Assembly (NCBI RefSeq): GCF_007845675.1
Contig: NZ_VOBR01000008.1
Coordinates: 186,001-250,000 of the forward strand
DNA length: 64,000 nucleotides
Direction: 5' to 3'
DNA from: Lentzea tibetensis
GTDB lineage: Bacteria; Actinomycetota; Actinomycetes; Mycobacteriales; Pseudonocardiaceae
The position numbers and the translations under genes were made by a program. The notes under the pieces were generated by a model, which was not told where the DNA came from, did not search any database, and saw only the letters and a list, made by a program, of their open reading frames with translations. This document shows, one piece after another, positions 57,601 to 64,000 of this stretch. Position 1 is the first letter of the stretch, and each line of letters begins with the position of its first letter.

Positions 57601-57752
57601 TCGGTGGTGCTCGGCGGAGCCGTGGTCTCGGTCGGCAGCGACGGCGGCTCCGTCTCCTGCGCGGCCGCGTTGGACGCGCCGAACAGGAGCACCGCCGCGG
57701 TGGTCACCGCACCCAGCCGGAGCAGGGTCCGGCTGATCGATCTGTCGGACAA
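54690..57752 (-). CDS. Giant sortase-anchored surface protein with SdrD B-like repeats (paralogue A)
   Basis: A 1020-aa precursor from TTG 57752. The Sec signal (residues 1-31) is followed by a Thr/Pro-rich stretch with TQPTQP repeats. Alternating beta domains then follow: CARDB-like units starting DLRVTATLDKASYESHETVR, DLEVTASFDRTSYDIGDTAE and KLVVSTKFDKPAFKIDEPAT, with SdrD B/carboxypeptidase-regulatory-like units (GLVYADVNRNGKADIGEAVA, GTVAQDKNNNRTVDAGEGVG, and ITVYGDRNENGKFDQGEELK). It ends with LAKTG, a hydrophobic span and an RRR tail, a class E sortase signal. The DxNxNGKxDxGE loops probably bind calcium. Wall-anchored stalk or adhesin; ligand unknown. Confidence 0.85.
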   Translation of the reverse strand: MSDRSISRTLLRLGAVTTAAVLLFGASNAAAQETEPPSLPTETTAPPSTTEPPAGTTTPSTPPSSSEPAPTQPTQPTQPTQPTQPQPTSTQPKPAEPKVKAEEPKADLRVTATLDKASYESHETVRATVTITNKSNVAAQRVHHVFNTGLLVDHAQWGDLRQDKPGVRIEAGATHVVTVTGSIAEIAGGKVDFSGSVRSDDGDAFLQDNYFSAKADVTATKGGAGGLVYADVNRNGKADIGEAVAGAVVTVYGGSPSGSHQTTTGADGRWTLPDIASGHYDAWYDLPGGWVVRHTDGAAHRFDVVPGKPADVTAGAVRPMAESLTASLALGQDTYLAGDTATITVRLANKSTFPITGIQAGCNRIGEGNHLNGGPGWGALTTGVDLAAGESKTITATEIVPDDARSYGTVQVTCDFEPNSADNGDGPEASDSAKVPGGFGGFSGTVAQDKNNNRTVDAGEGVGTKLVLLDWDSRTRVAVAETNADGIFQFTNVPAGTYDTVLLGPWRFTEGNAGFVRIFDGDDSREVTHFVAPGPVGPDLEVTASFDRTSYDIGDTAEVSVTIKNRGNSTATAVFQPVFVDTSYFYDLDQWGDLRPRGPGKTIEPGDVHVVTLKGTLEHATGGTVNLKGIVKASGDVDESNNGFLITAAVTHKTGDAVITVYGDRNENGKFDQGEELKNTPVEIEGGVIFRWFRKQTDASGKVEFDDIPVGNYRLMVNSADGWLLPEQVVKFELKADEPLRLQIRTVRPLSDKLVVSTKFDKPAFKIDEPATLTITVNNNTGTAFTAFASCGGELYSIENGDGWGPLREGGPGVLFAVGETKVIKVSSPIPSYAADYGIVAVSCSFGPKPFEPGAPWISAVAKVPGAVWTTHGQILRADDGTPVARTTAVLLDRESGKPVARAVSDADGKFTFPNVPVGRYTPVVVGPWKVVFRGQSDGYDVIRGRQEPQNIYVEAGPEVPDPGFPEEPAPPGDHKPKPPAGKREALAKTGASVLGLSVAGLLLLAFGFGARAASRRRMS

Positions 57753-57771
57753 GAGGTTCCCCGTTTCGTCG

Positions 57772-57805
57772 AAGGGGGCGGCACCGGATGTGGTGCCGCC
57801 CCCTT
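57772..57805. terminator. 14-bp hairpin between the two giant surface genes
   Basis: AAGGGGGCGGCACC (57772-57785) pairs with 57792-57805 with a 6-nt loop. It ends the upstream paralogue, so the downstream one needs its own promoter in the same short gap or depends on read-through. Confidence 0.85.
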
Positions 57806-57817
57806 CCGCTGACTAGC

Positions 57818-60800
57818 TCACGCGATCACCGGTCGACGGCGGCCGCGCAGGGCTGCACCCGCCATGACCAGCAGCAGTCCGAACGCGGTCAGTCCGACCA
57901 CGCTCACACCGGTGGTGGCGAGACCGCCACCCTTGACCTTGCCCAGCGGCGGGTTGCCGCCGTGCGGCGGAGGCACGACCACCAGGTCACCGGTGTCCGG
58001 GTCCGCCACGTTCGGGCCGGGCTCGACGTAGACGTTCACCGGGTTCGGGTCGCCCTTGACGACGCCGAACAGCGGTCCCTGCCGGTGCGAGACGACCTTC
58101 CACGGCCCCACGACGACCGGCGTGTAGTGGCCGACCGGCAGGTCCGGGAACGTGAAGGCGCCCTGCGCGTCGGTCGTGGTGCGCGCGACCGGCTTGTTGG
58201 TGTCGGGGTCGAGGAGGACGACCTTCGTGCCGCCGACGCCCTTCTCCTCCGCACCGCTGGTCAGCACCGAGCCGCTCGTGGTCCAGGTCGCCCCCGGCAC
58301 CTTCGCCTTGGCGTCGGCGCGCGGGTTGCCCCACGCCATCGGGTCCGTGCCGAAGCTGCACGCCACGCCGACGAGACCGTGGTCAGGAGCCACCGCGGGC
58401 ATCGGCTGCTCGACGTACAGGCTCACCGTCCGGTGCGGCTCGACCTCGTAGCCCTCACCATCGAAGATCCACTTGCCCCACCGGACGTTGTCGTTGGTGA
58501 GGTAGTAGGCCGGCACCTCGCCGTAGCACGCCGCCTTGACCTGCACCGGCTTGTCACCGTTGTTCTGCACGGTGACGAACAGCGAGACCTGCTCGCCCGG
58601 CCGGTACGAGGACTTGCCGAACTGGAGGCTCGCCTCGACCGTGTGCGACAGCGGACGGACCATGCGGACCGCGACCTGGGTCTCCACGCCGTTGTTGACG
58701 GTCGTGCGGACGTACTGGCTGCTCTCCGGCACCCACTCGTCGTCATGGGCGATGTCCTGCGAGACCTCGTACCCGCCCGCGCTGAGGCCGCGGAACGCGA
58801 CCTTGCCCGCCGCGTCTGTGCTGCCTTCGACGGACTTGTAGGGGCGGCCACCGAAGACCGAGATCTTGCGGCCGGCGAGCTCCTCGCCGGCGTCCTGCGC
58901 GCCGTTGTCGTTGCGGTCGCCGTAGACGGTGACGACCGCGTCGCCGACGCCGTAGGTGACCTTCGAGCTGACGTCGACCGAGTTGTTGGCCGGGTTGGAG
59001 TCGTCGCCGGTGCTGATGTTCGCCTTGAACGCCACCGTGTCCTTCGGCGAGTACGGGCTCACCGTGCCGACCAGGGTCGCTTCCCTGCTCTCACCCGGCC
59101 ACAGGCCCTGCGTCATGCCGCGCAGCGGCGCGAGCTGCGAGTCGTCGAAGTCGAGGCGGTTGTCCAGGTGGTCGACCTGGAGGTACCCGCTCCACGACGG
59201 GAAGCCGGTGCCGATGTTCGCGATCTTGACCTTGAGCTGGATCTGGTCGTAGACGTCGTAGGACGGCTTGTCGAAGACCGCGGTGAGCGCGAGGTCCGGC
59301 TTGTGGACCGTCGGGTCGGGAACGACGGGGCCGGGCACGACCACGAGATCGGCCGTCACCTCACCGCCACCGATCACCTTCACGGGCAGCCCCGTGCTGC
59401 CGTCGGCGAGCTTCCACGGGCCGGCCGCGGTGAGCACGAGGTCGCCCTTGCGCACGCCGTACATCCGCCACTCGCCGGTGGCGTCGGCGTTGGTGGCGGC
59501 ACCGGGGACAGGCCTGCGGGTGACCGGGTCGAGCCCGATGATCCGCGCGCTCGCCACGGCCGAGCCGTCGTCCTGGTTGACGACCTTGCCCTGGACGATG
59601 CCGAACGCTCCCTCGACCACCGCCCAGTCCGAGGCGCCGACGGTGCCGAACGGGTTGCGGCCGTTGTTGCCGAAGTTGCAGGCGACGCCGAGCTGGCCCT
59701 GGAGGTAGGCGGCCTCGGGAACGACGTCGGTGACGGTGACGACCTTGGTCTCACCGGCCGCGATGGACAGGCCGGGACCGTCCGGGTTCAACGGTGCCCA
59801 GCCGGGACCGTCGCCCCTGAGGTAGTAGTCGGGCCCGCCGGTGTCGCACAGCGCGACCACACCGGTCAGCGGCGCCTTGCCGGTGTTGGTCAGGGTGACC
59901 TTGACCGAGATCGGGTCGTCCTTGCCGTAGATGTTGCGGTCGAGCTCGACGACGGGCTTGAGCGAGTCCATCGTCGTCTCGATCACGGCGAGTTCGACGG
60001 AGGTGTTCTTGCCCTCCTCGACGACCACCACGCCCGGCTTCGGCGTGAGCTTGGGGGTGTCGAGGCGCAGCGCGTACTTGCCCGCGTTCACCGGGTAGCT
60101 CGCGAAGCGGCCGTTCTCGTCCGTCCGGGCGCTCAGGTAGCCGCGCGGCGAGCCGCCCTCACCGCTGATGTAGGTGTTGGCAACGCCTTCGCCCGCGTCG
60201 GCCTTGCCGTTGCCGTTGCGGTCGGCGTACAGGACGCCGGACACGGTGCCGGTCCGCTGGATGACGCGCGCCGAGGCACGCGACTCGTTGTTGTTGGGCG
60301 TGGGGTCGGCGATGCCGTCCAGGTACGCGCGGGCCGAGAGGTCGACGACGCTGTTGCTGCTCGACTTGGCGGCGGCCGTGAGCTTGATCGTCTTCTGCTC
60401 GCCGGGACCGAGGGTCGGACGCGAGCCGAGCTGCTCGTGGCCGGTGCGCAGCCAGATGGTGTTCGTCTCGGTCGCGAAGCGGATGTCCTGCGCGGGCACG
60501 GCACCGACGTTCGCGACGGTGACCGTGATGCCGAAGTCCACACCGGCCTCGTACTCGGCCTTGTCGAACGCCGCCGTGACCTTCAGGTCGGCCTTCTTCT
60601 GCTCCTGCTCCAGCTTCGGCTGTTCGGCAGGCTTCTCCGGCGTGGCCGGCGTCTCGGACGGCTTCGACGGCTCGGTCGGCGTGCTCGGCTGCGTCGGTTG
60701 CGACGGCTCGCTCGGCTGGGTCGGCTGCGTCGGCGTCTCGGAAGACGGCGGCGTCTCCACCGGCGGAGTGGTGCTGGGCGGTGCCGTCGTCTCGGTCGGG

Positions 60801-60916
60801 ACGGTCGGCGGCTCCGTCTCCTGAGCGGACGCGGGCGCCGCGCCGAACAGGAGCGCGGCAGCAGTGGTCACCGCGCCGAATCTGAGCAGGGCACGGCTGA
60901 TCGATCTCTCGGACAA
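57818..60916 (-). CDS. Giant sortase-anchored surface protein with SdrD B-like repeats (paralogue B)
   Basis: A 1032-aa precursor from TTG 60916, preceded by GGGGACC. The N-terminus LSERSISRALLRFGAVTTAA is nearly the same as paralogue A. A Pro/Thr/Ser linker (TQPSEPSQPTQPSTPTEPS) leads to alternating CARDB-like (DLKVTAAFDKAEYEAGVDFG) and SdrD B-like units (GVLYADRNGNGKADAGEGVA, TVYGDRNDNGAQDAGEELAG). It ends with LATTG, a hydrophobic span and a GRRRP tail. It should be cleaved and fixed to the wall by a class E sortase encoded elsewhere. An earlier in-frame start at 61027 is rejected because it breaks the signal. Confidence 0.85.
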   Translation of the reverse strand: MSERSISRALLRFGAVTTAAALLFGAAPASAQETEPPTVPTETTAPPSTTPPVETPPSSETPTQPTQPSEPSQPTQPSTPTEPSKPSETPATPEKPAEQPKLEQEQKKADLKVTAAFDKAEYEAGVDFGITVTVANVGAVPAQDIRFATETNTIWLRTGHEQLGSRPTLGPGEQKTIKLTAAAKSSSNSVVDLSARAYLDGIADPTPNNNESRASARVIQRTGTVSGVLYADRNGNGKADAGEGVANTYISGEGGSPRGYLSARTDENGRFASYPVNAGKYALRLDTPKLTPKPGVVVVEEGKNTSVELAVIETTMDSLKPVVELDRNIYGKDDPISVKVTLTNTGKAPLTGVVALCDTGGPDYYLRGDGPGWAPLNPDGPGLSIAAGETKVVTVTDVVPEAAYLQGQLGVACNFGNNGRNPFGTVGASDWAVVEGAFGIVQGKVVNQDDGSAVASARIIGLDPVTRRPVPGAATNADATGEWRMYGVRKGDLVLTAAGPWKLADGSTGLPVKVIGGGEVTADLVVVPGPVVPDPTVHKPDLALTAVFDKPSYDVYDQIQLKVKIANIGTGFPSWSGYLQVDHLDNRLDFDDSQLAPLRGMTQGLWPGESREATLVGTVSPYSPKDTVAFKANISTGDDSNPANNSVDVSSKVTYGVGDAVVTVYGDRNDNGAQDAGEELAGRKISVFGGRPYKSVEGSTDAAGKVAFRGLSAGGYEVSQDIAHDDEWVPESSQYVRTTVNNGVETQVAVRMVRPLSHTVEASLQFGKSSYRPGEQVSLFVTVQNNGDKPVQVKAACYGEVPAYYLTNDNVRWGKWIFDGEGYEVEPHRTVSLYVEQPMPAVAPDHGLVGVACSFGTDPMAWGNPRADAKAKVPGATWTTSGSVLTSGAEEKGVGGTKVVLLDPDTNKPVARTTTDAQGAFTFPDLPVGHYTPVVVGPWKVVSHRQGPLFGVVKGDPNPVNVYVEPGPNVADPDTGDLVVVPPPHGGNPPLGKVKGGGLATTGVSVVGLTAFGLLLVMAGAALRGRRRPVIA

Positions 60917-61131
60917 AGGTCCCCCATGTAGAGCCCCAGTGGTGGCCCGACGGTTCCCCGCGCCCCCGCACGCTCCCGTCGAACGCCCGGAAAGTACCTC
61001 AACCGGGTGATGCCGGGAAGAATCCACACCAAATCTTCACCGGCCCACCGTTAACCGCGTGCGTGGTGTGGTGAATGCGATCTGACAACCATTCAAGATC
61101 CTCTTCGGATTGTTCGTCAGTGGTGCGTGGC

Positions 61132-61563
61132 ATGCTCGGGGATGTGACGCCGGAGGACCTCACCCACCTGCGCCGCGCGCGTGACTTCATGGACCGCGAG
61201 TACGCGCGCCCGCTCGACGTGCCGACGATGGCGCGCGCCGCGCTGATGTCCCCGTCGCACTTCTCCCGGCAGTTCCGCGCCGCGTACGGCGAAACCCCGT
61301 ACGGCTACCTCATGACCCGCCGCATCGAGCGGGCGAAAGCGTTGCTGCGCCGCGGCGACCTCTCGGTGACCGAGGTGTGCATGGAAGTCGGCTGCACGTC
61401 ACTGGGCTCGTTCAGCGCGCGGTTCACCGAACTGGTCGGCGAGTCGCCGAGGGCCTACCGCGCCCGTTCGCACGAGGCCGTGGCACGGGTGCCCGCGTGC
61501 ATCGCGAAGGGCATGACCCGACCGAGCAGGAACGGAGAAGCGCGCGGCCGCCCGGCTTCCTAG
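61132..61563 (+). CDS. AraC-family transcriptional regulator
   Basis: A 143-aa protein that is essentially one AraC DNA-binding domain: DFMDREYARPLDVPTMARAA, HFSRQFRAAYGETPYGYLMT, RRIERAKALLRRGDLSVTEV and GSFSARFTELVGESPRAYRA. No ligand-binding domain. The start could be ATG 61132, GTG 61144 or ATG 61075. The VOC gene begins 10 bp after its stop, a common actinobacterial pair, and is its likely target. Confidence 0.9.
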   Translation: MLGDVTPEDLTHLRRARDFMDREYARPLDVPTMARAALMSPSHFSRQFRAAYGETPYGYLMTRRIERAKALLRRGDLSVTEVCMEVGCTSLGSFSARFTELVGESPRAYRARSHEAVARVPACIAKGMTRPSRNGEARGRPAS

Positions 61564-61573
61564 GGTCGGTCGC

Positions 61574-61981
61574 ATGGACCTCAAGCTCTCGCACTCGTTC
61601 ATCTACGTGCACGACCAGGACGCCGCGCTCACGTTCTACCGGGACGCGCTCGGCCTCGAGGTGCGCGTCGACGCCACCATGGACCACATGCGCTGGCTGA
61701 CCGTCGGGCCCGCGTCGCAGCCCGAGGTCGAGATCGGCCTGCTCAAGATCGGGCCGCCCATCCCCGCGCCGGATCACGACACGATGAAAGCCCTGCTGGC
61801 CAAGGGGTCGTTGAGCGGCGTCATCTTCGCGACCGACGACGTGGACAAGACCTTTGAGGACATTCGCTCGTCCGGGGCCGAGGTGTTGCAGGAGCCCATC
61901 GACCAGGCCTACGGAATGCGCGACTGCGCATTCCGCGACCCGTCCGGAAACATGATCCGGTTCTCCCAGCCGCTGGGCTGA
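61574..61981 (+). CDS. VOC-family (glyoxalase-like) protein
   Basis: A 135-aa vicinal-oxygen-chelate protein with the paired beta-alpha-beta-beta-beta units (SFIYVHDQDAALTFYRDALG, GLEVRVD, then GVIFATDDVDKTFEDIRSSG) and the end AFRDPSGNMIRFSQPLG. Members include glyoxalases, dioxygenases and antibiotic-binding proteins; the pairing with an AraC regulator suggests an inducible detoxification or stress role. GTCGC precedes ATG 61574. Confidence 0.9.
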   Translation: MDLKLSHSFIYVHDQDAALTFYRDALGLEVRVDATMDHMRWLTVGPASQPEVEIGLLKIGPPIPAPDHDTMKALLAKGSLSGVIFATDDVDKTFEDIRSSGAEVLQEPIDQAYGMRDCAFRDPSGNMIRFSQPLG

Positions 61982-61991
61982 CGCTCAGCCC

Positions 61992-62888
61992 CTAGCCCAG
62001 GTTGTTCGTGCCGAACGTGTCGCAGCGCGCCGGGTCGCCCGTGTTCAGGCCCTGCGTGAACCACTTCTGCCGCTGCGCGGAGCTGCCGTGGCTGAACTGG
62101 GTGGTGTCGACCTGCCCGCCGCCCAGTTCGCGCTGGATGAAGTCGTCGCCGATGCGGGACGCGGCGTCCAGAGCGGCGGCGACGTCCTCCTGGGTGATGT
62201 TCGAGATCAGGGGTTGACCGTTGGCGGTCGGGAGCTTCGTCGCGGCGTTGCCCCAGGCGCCCGCGTAGCAGTCGGCCTGGAGTTCCAGCCGGACCGAGTC
62301 GGACGTCGGGCCCTGGCGGGTGCGGACGCGGTCGGACGTGCCGAGCAGGTTCTGGATGTGGTGGCCGTACTCGTGGGCCAGCACGTAGGCCTCGACGAAC
62401 GGGCCGCCGGTGGCGCCGAACTTGGTGCGCAGTTCCTGGAAGAAGTTCAGGTCGATGTAGACCTGCGAGTCGGCCGGGCAGTAGAAGGGGCCGACGGCCG
62501 AGGTGGCGTTGCCGCAGCGGGTGTTCACGCTGCCGCGGAAGAAGTTCGTGGTGGTGACCTGGTAGGTGTTGCCGCTGCGGGCGAACTGGTCCTTCCAGAA
62601 GGCCTGGATCGAGTTGATCGTCGCGACGATCCGGCAGTCGTCGTCGCGGTTCGCGTCCGCGCCCGTCTTGCACTTCTCCGCCAGCTGCGACGACTCGACC
62701 TGCTGGTCCTGGCCGAGGTCGGGCAGGCCGCCTGCGGGGAGCTGCACGCCGGTGAACTGCTGGACCAGGAAGAAGATGATGACGCCGACGATGCCGAGGC
62801 CACCGCCACCCAGAGCCACTCGGCCGCCGACACCGCGGAGGTCCTCGACCTGCGATACGTCTAGTTCCGCACCCTCGTTGAACTGCAC
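61992..62888 (-). CDS. YpfJ-type neutral zinc metallopeptidase
   Basis: A 298-aa membrane-anchored metallopeptidase. The start is GTG 62888 with AGGAGG 6 nt upstream, giving QFNEGAELDVSQVEDLRG as in the family. One membrane helix (GIVGVIIFFLVQQF, about 32-45) precedes the extracytoplasmic protease domain with HEYGHH (H172, E173, H176), CPADSQVYIDL and the late LQADCYAGAWG. Physiological substrate unknown. Convergent with the VOC gene, 10 bp apart. Confidence 0.9.
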   Translation of the reverse strand: MQFNEGAELDVSQVEDLRGVGGRVALGGGGLGIVGVIIFFLVQQFTGVQLPAGGLPDLGQDQQVESSQLAEKCKTGADANRDDDCRIVATINSIQAFWKDQFARSGNTYQVTTTNFFRGSVNTRCGNATSAVGPFYCPADSQVYIDLNFFQELRTKFGATGGPFVEAYVLAHEYGHHIQNLLGTSDRVRTRQGPTSDSVRLELQADCYAGAWGNAATKLPTANGQPLISNITQEDVAAALDAASRIGDDFIQRELGGGQVDTTQFSHGSSAQRQKWFTQGLNTGDPARCDTFGTNNLG

Positions 62889-63411
62889 CGCGTGCCTCCT
62901 GAACAAGGACCTGATTGCGGCACACCATAAAGCACGAAAGACGCCTCGGTGCGGGGCCCGACGTCGGGGCACCGCACCGAGGCTTTCCCATTTGGAAGTG
63001 ACGACGACGGCCGGCGGAAGGTCGGCGTGGCGCTCGACCGGTGACGCCCAGAGACGAAACCGATGTCGAGCTCAACAGCGTCGTAGTGCACCGAGCGACG
63101 CCTATGGCGCCTGGGCACCCGAGACCCCGTCTGCGCTGCTCGCATTCGCGCCCGGAGCGGCTATGTCCGATCCGATCGCGGGGATGCAGCTGACCGCGTA
63201 TCGCCACAGCGAGGAGTTACCTGCACGGCACCACCTACCCCTTCTGGGCGTGGCCTCCGGGTGGCCATTCGTACACCTGCCGGTTGCCAGCTCGTTATCG
63301 AGCATGCGCTTGATCAGCCCCAATCTCAACACCTCACCCGGAACCTGAATTGGTGAAGTGGAGTGTCTCCGTCTCGGGTGAACGGGTGTGCGCAGAGCGA
63401 CCGGGAAAGCG
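62889..63411. other. Intergenic region without a supportable gene
   Basis: About 520 bp upstream of the metallopeptidase. Short frames on both strands lack ribosome-binding sites and protein-like composition. I see nothing definite except a palindromic GAGGCG/CGCCTC-like background. Confidence 0.5.
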
Positions 63412-63449
63412 TTTGCCCGGAGGTTCCTCGCGAGGAACCTCCGGGCAAA
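63412..63449. terminator. Long perfect hairpin terminator (19-bp arms)
   Basis: TTTGCCCGGAGGTTCCTCG (63412-63430) followed directly by its complement (63431-63449). It lies 10 bp after the stop of the chaplin-like gene on the minus strand. Confidence 0.92.
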
Positions 63450-63459
63450 GTGGACTGAC

Positions 63460-64000
63460 TCAGGCCTGGCGACGGGCGGCGCGGCGCGCCATCTGGCCGC
63501 TCACGACGAGCGCGGCCGCGGCGAGCAGCATCTGCAGCGCGTCGACACCGGTCTTCGGCAGCGGCTTCACGGGCTCGGACGCCTGCGCGGACGGCGAGCC
63601 GATCAGCGACGGACGGCCGAGGCCCAGGTGGTCACCGATCTCGTCGAGGTCGGAGCCGGGAGGGGTCGGGCCGTTGTTCGGCGGCTGGTTTCCGGGGGGC
63701 TGGTTTCCGGGCGGCTCGGTGCCGGGGGGCTCCTCACCCGGCGGCTCCTCACCGGGCGGCTCCTCGCTCTTGCCGCAGTCGCCGGAGGCGTCGCCGCCCA
63801 CGCCGACGCCGTTGCCGCACACCGTCACGGGCGCGGAGATCAGCGAGCCGCCGGGCTCGGACGACGGCGGCTCACCGCAGCTGCCGCTGCCGCCACCGAG
63901 CACGCCGACCGAGTTGCCGCAGACGGTCACCGGCGCCGAGATCAGCGGCTCGTTGGCCGCGCGCGGAGCGGGCTGGGCGGGCGGGCAGGTCGCGTCGCCG
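63460..64000 (-). CDS. Chaplin-like sortase-anchored surface protein, C-terminal part (runs off the window)
   Basis: At least 179 codons are seen, the start lying beyond base 64000. Two chaplin-like units, ISAPVTVCGNSVGVLGGGSG plus SC, and ISAPVTVCGNGVGVGGDASG plus DC, each have the paired cysteines of chaplins. A Pro/Gly/Glu spacer follows (EEPPG repeats, then NQPPG), then LPKTG, a hydrophobic span and an RRAARRQ tail. Long chaplins are wall-anchored by sortase and help aerial hyphae become hydrophobic. The units are shorter and more Gly-rich than classical chaplin domains, so the family call is good but not certain. Confidence 0.8.
   Translation of the reverse strand, partial: GDATCPPAQPAPRAANEPLISAPVTVCGNSVGVLGGGSGSCGEPPSSEPGGSLISAPVTVCGNGVGVGGDASGDCGKSEEPPGEEPPGEEPPGTEPPGNQPPGNQPPNNGPTPPGSDLDEIGDHLGLGRPSLIGSPSAQASEPVKPLPKTGVDALQMLLAAAALVVSGQMARRAARRQA

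Noticed and set aside
54663-60931. Very long open frames on the plus strand opposite the two giant surface proteins (over 1,000 codons each)
   Set aside because: Low-complexity Arg/Asp/Val/Leu/Ala translations typical of the antisense of GC-rich genes. No signal peptides or domains, whereas the minus-strand products have clear ones.
62889-63411. Minus-strand frames such as 63102-63332
   Set aside because: No ribosome-binding site or conserved features; sequence composition differs from the confident genes around it.
1-64000. CRISPR arrays, rRNA genes and insertion sequences
   Set aside because: No regularly spaced repeats, rRNA sequence or transposase gene with terminal repeats was seen anywhere in the window.

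Overview
The window is high-GC, densely packed DNA from an actinomycete, most probably of the order Pseudonocardiales (Lentzea/Saccharothrix/Amycolatopsis-like). The signs are GC-rich third positions, many GTG/TTG starts and near-leaderless genes, an EspG/PPE-type ESX cluster, LAXTG sortase substrates, a chaplin-like protein, and two actinomycete integrative and conjugative elements (AICEs). The genus is an inference.

Region 1 (1 to about 10.83 kb) is the right part of a first AICE, sitting against the 3' end of tRNA-Ser(CGA). A minus-strand pair (a D-2-hydroxyacid dehydrogenase running off the window, and a GntR winged helix fused to a P-loop kinase-like domain) faces a plus-strand operon. 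That operon holds small accessory and membrane proteins, a TraB/FtsK-type DNA translocase, a primase-polymerase, a DUF3631 ATPase, an excisionase and a tyrosine integrase. Genes overlap by 4 bp almost throughout. The left end of the element is not in the window.

Region 2 (10.8-35.5 kb) is chromosomal: tadA with its partner gene, an M20 amidohydrolase, prephenate dehydrogenase, two paralogous membrane-anchored exported proteins, a thiolase, a pair of DnaA-box-like sites, a DUF4253 protein, an MT0933-type antitoxin-like gene coupled to a glycolipid-binding protein, a secreted BNR protein, a thioester-domain surface protein, an orphan cytosine methyltransferase, an ATP-grasp enzyme, a sugar epimerase overlapping ribonuclease Z, a serine hydrolase plus class IV aminotransferase, a truncated DPBB protein, a frameshifted SDR gene and an RTX-like repeat protein.

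Region 3 (35,598-47,194) is a complete pSAM2-type AICE in tRNA-Arg(ACG), bounded by a perfect 43-bp direct repeat. It carries traSA-, repSA-, xis- and int-like genes and a GntR/HAD regulatory pair with a 13-bp inverted-repeat operator. It also carries a two-gene cargo cassette (36,819-39,051) of lower GC with TTA codons; the second gene looks like a nuclease-fold/winged-helix protein. This cassette is the best candidate here for an undescribed (defence-like) system. Integration also appears to have given the tRNA-Arg gene an encoded CCA end.

Region 4 (47.2-64 kb) is chromosomal again: tRNA-Ser(GCT), acetoacetyl-CoA synthetase, an EspG/PPE-like/small-helical ESX substrate operon, a dienelactone-hydrolase-like protein with an atypical nucleophile, a HisC-like aminotransferase, a TSUP transporter, two giant paralogous sortase-anchored surface proteins in tandem, an AraC/VOC pair, a YpfJ-type metallopeptidase, and the C-terminal part of a sortase-anchored chaplin-like protein. 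No CRISPR array, rRNA or insertion sequence was seen.
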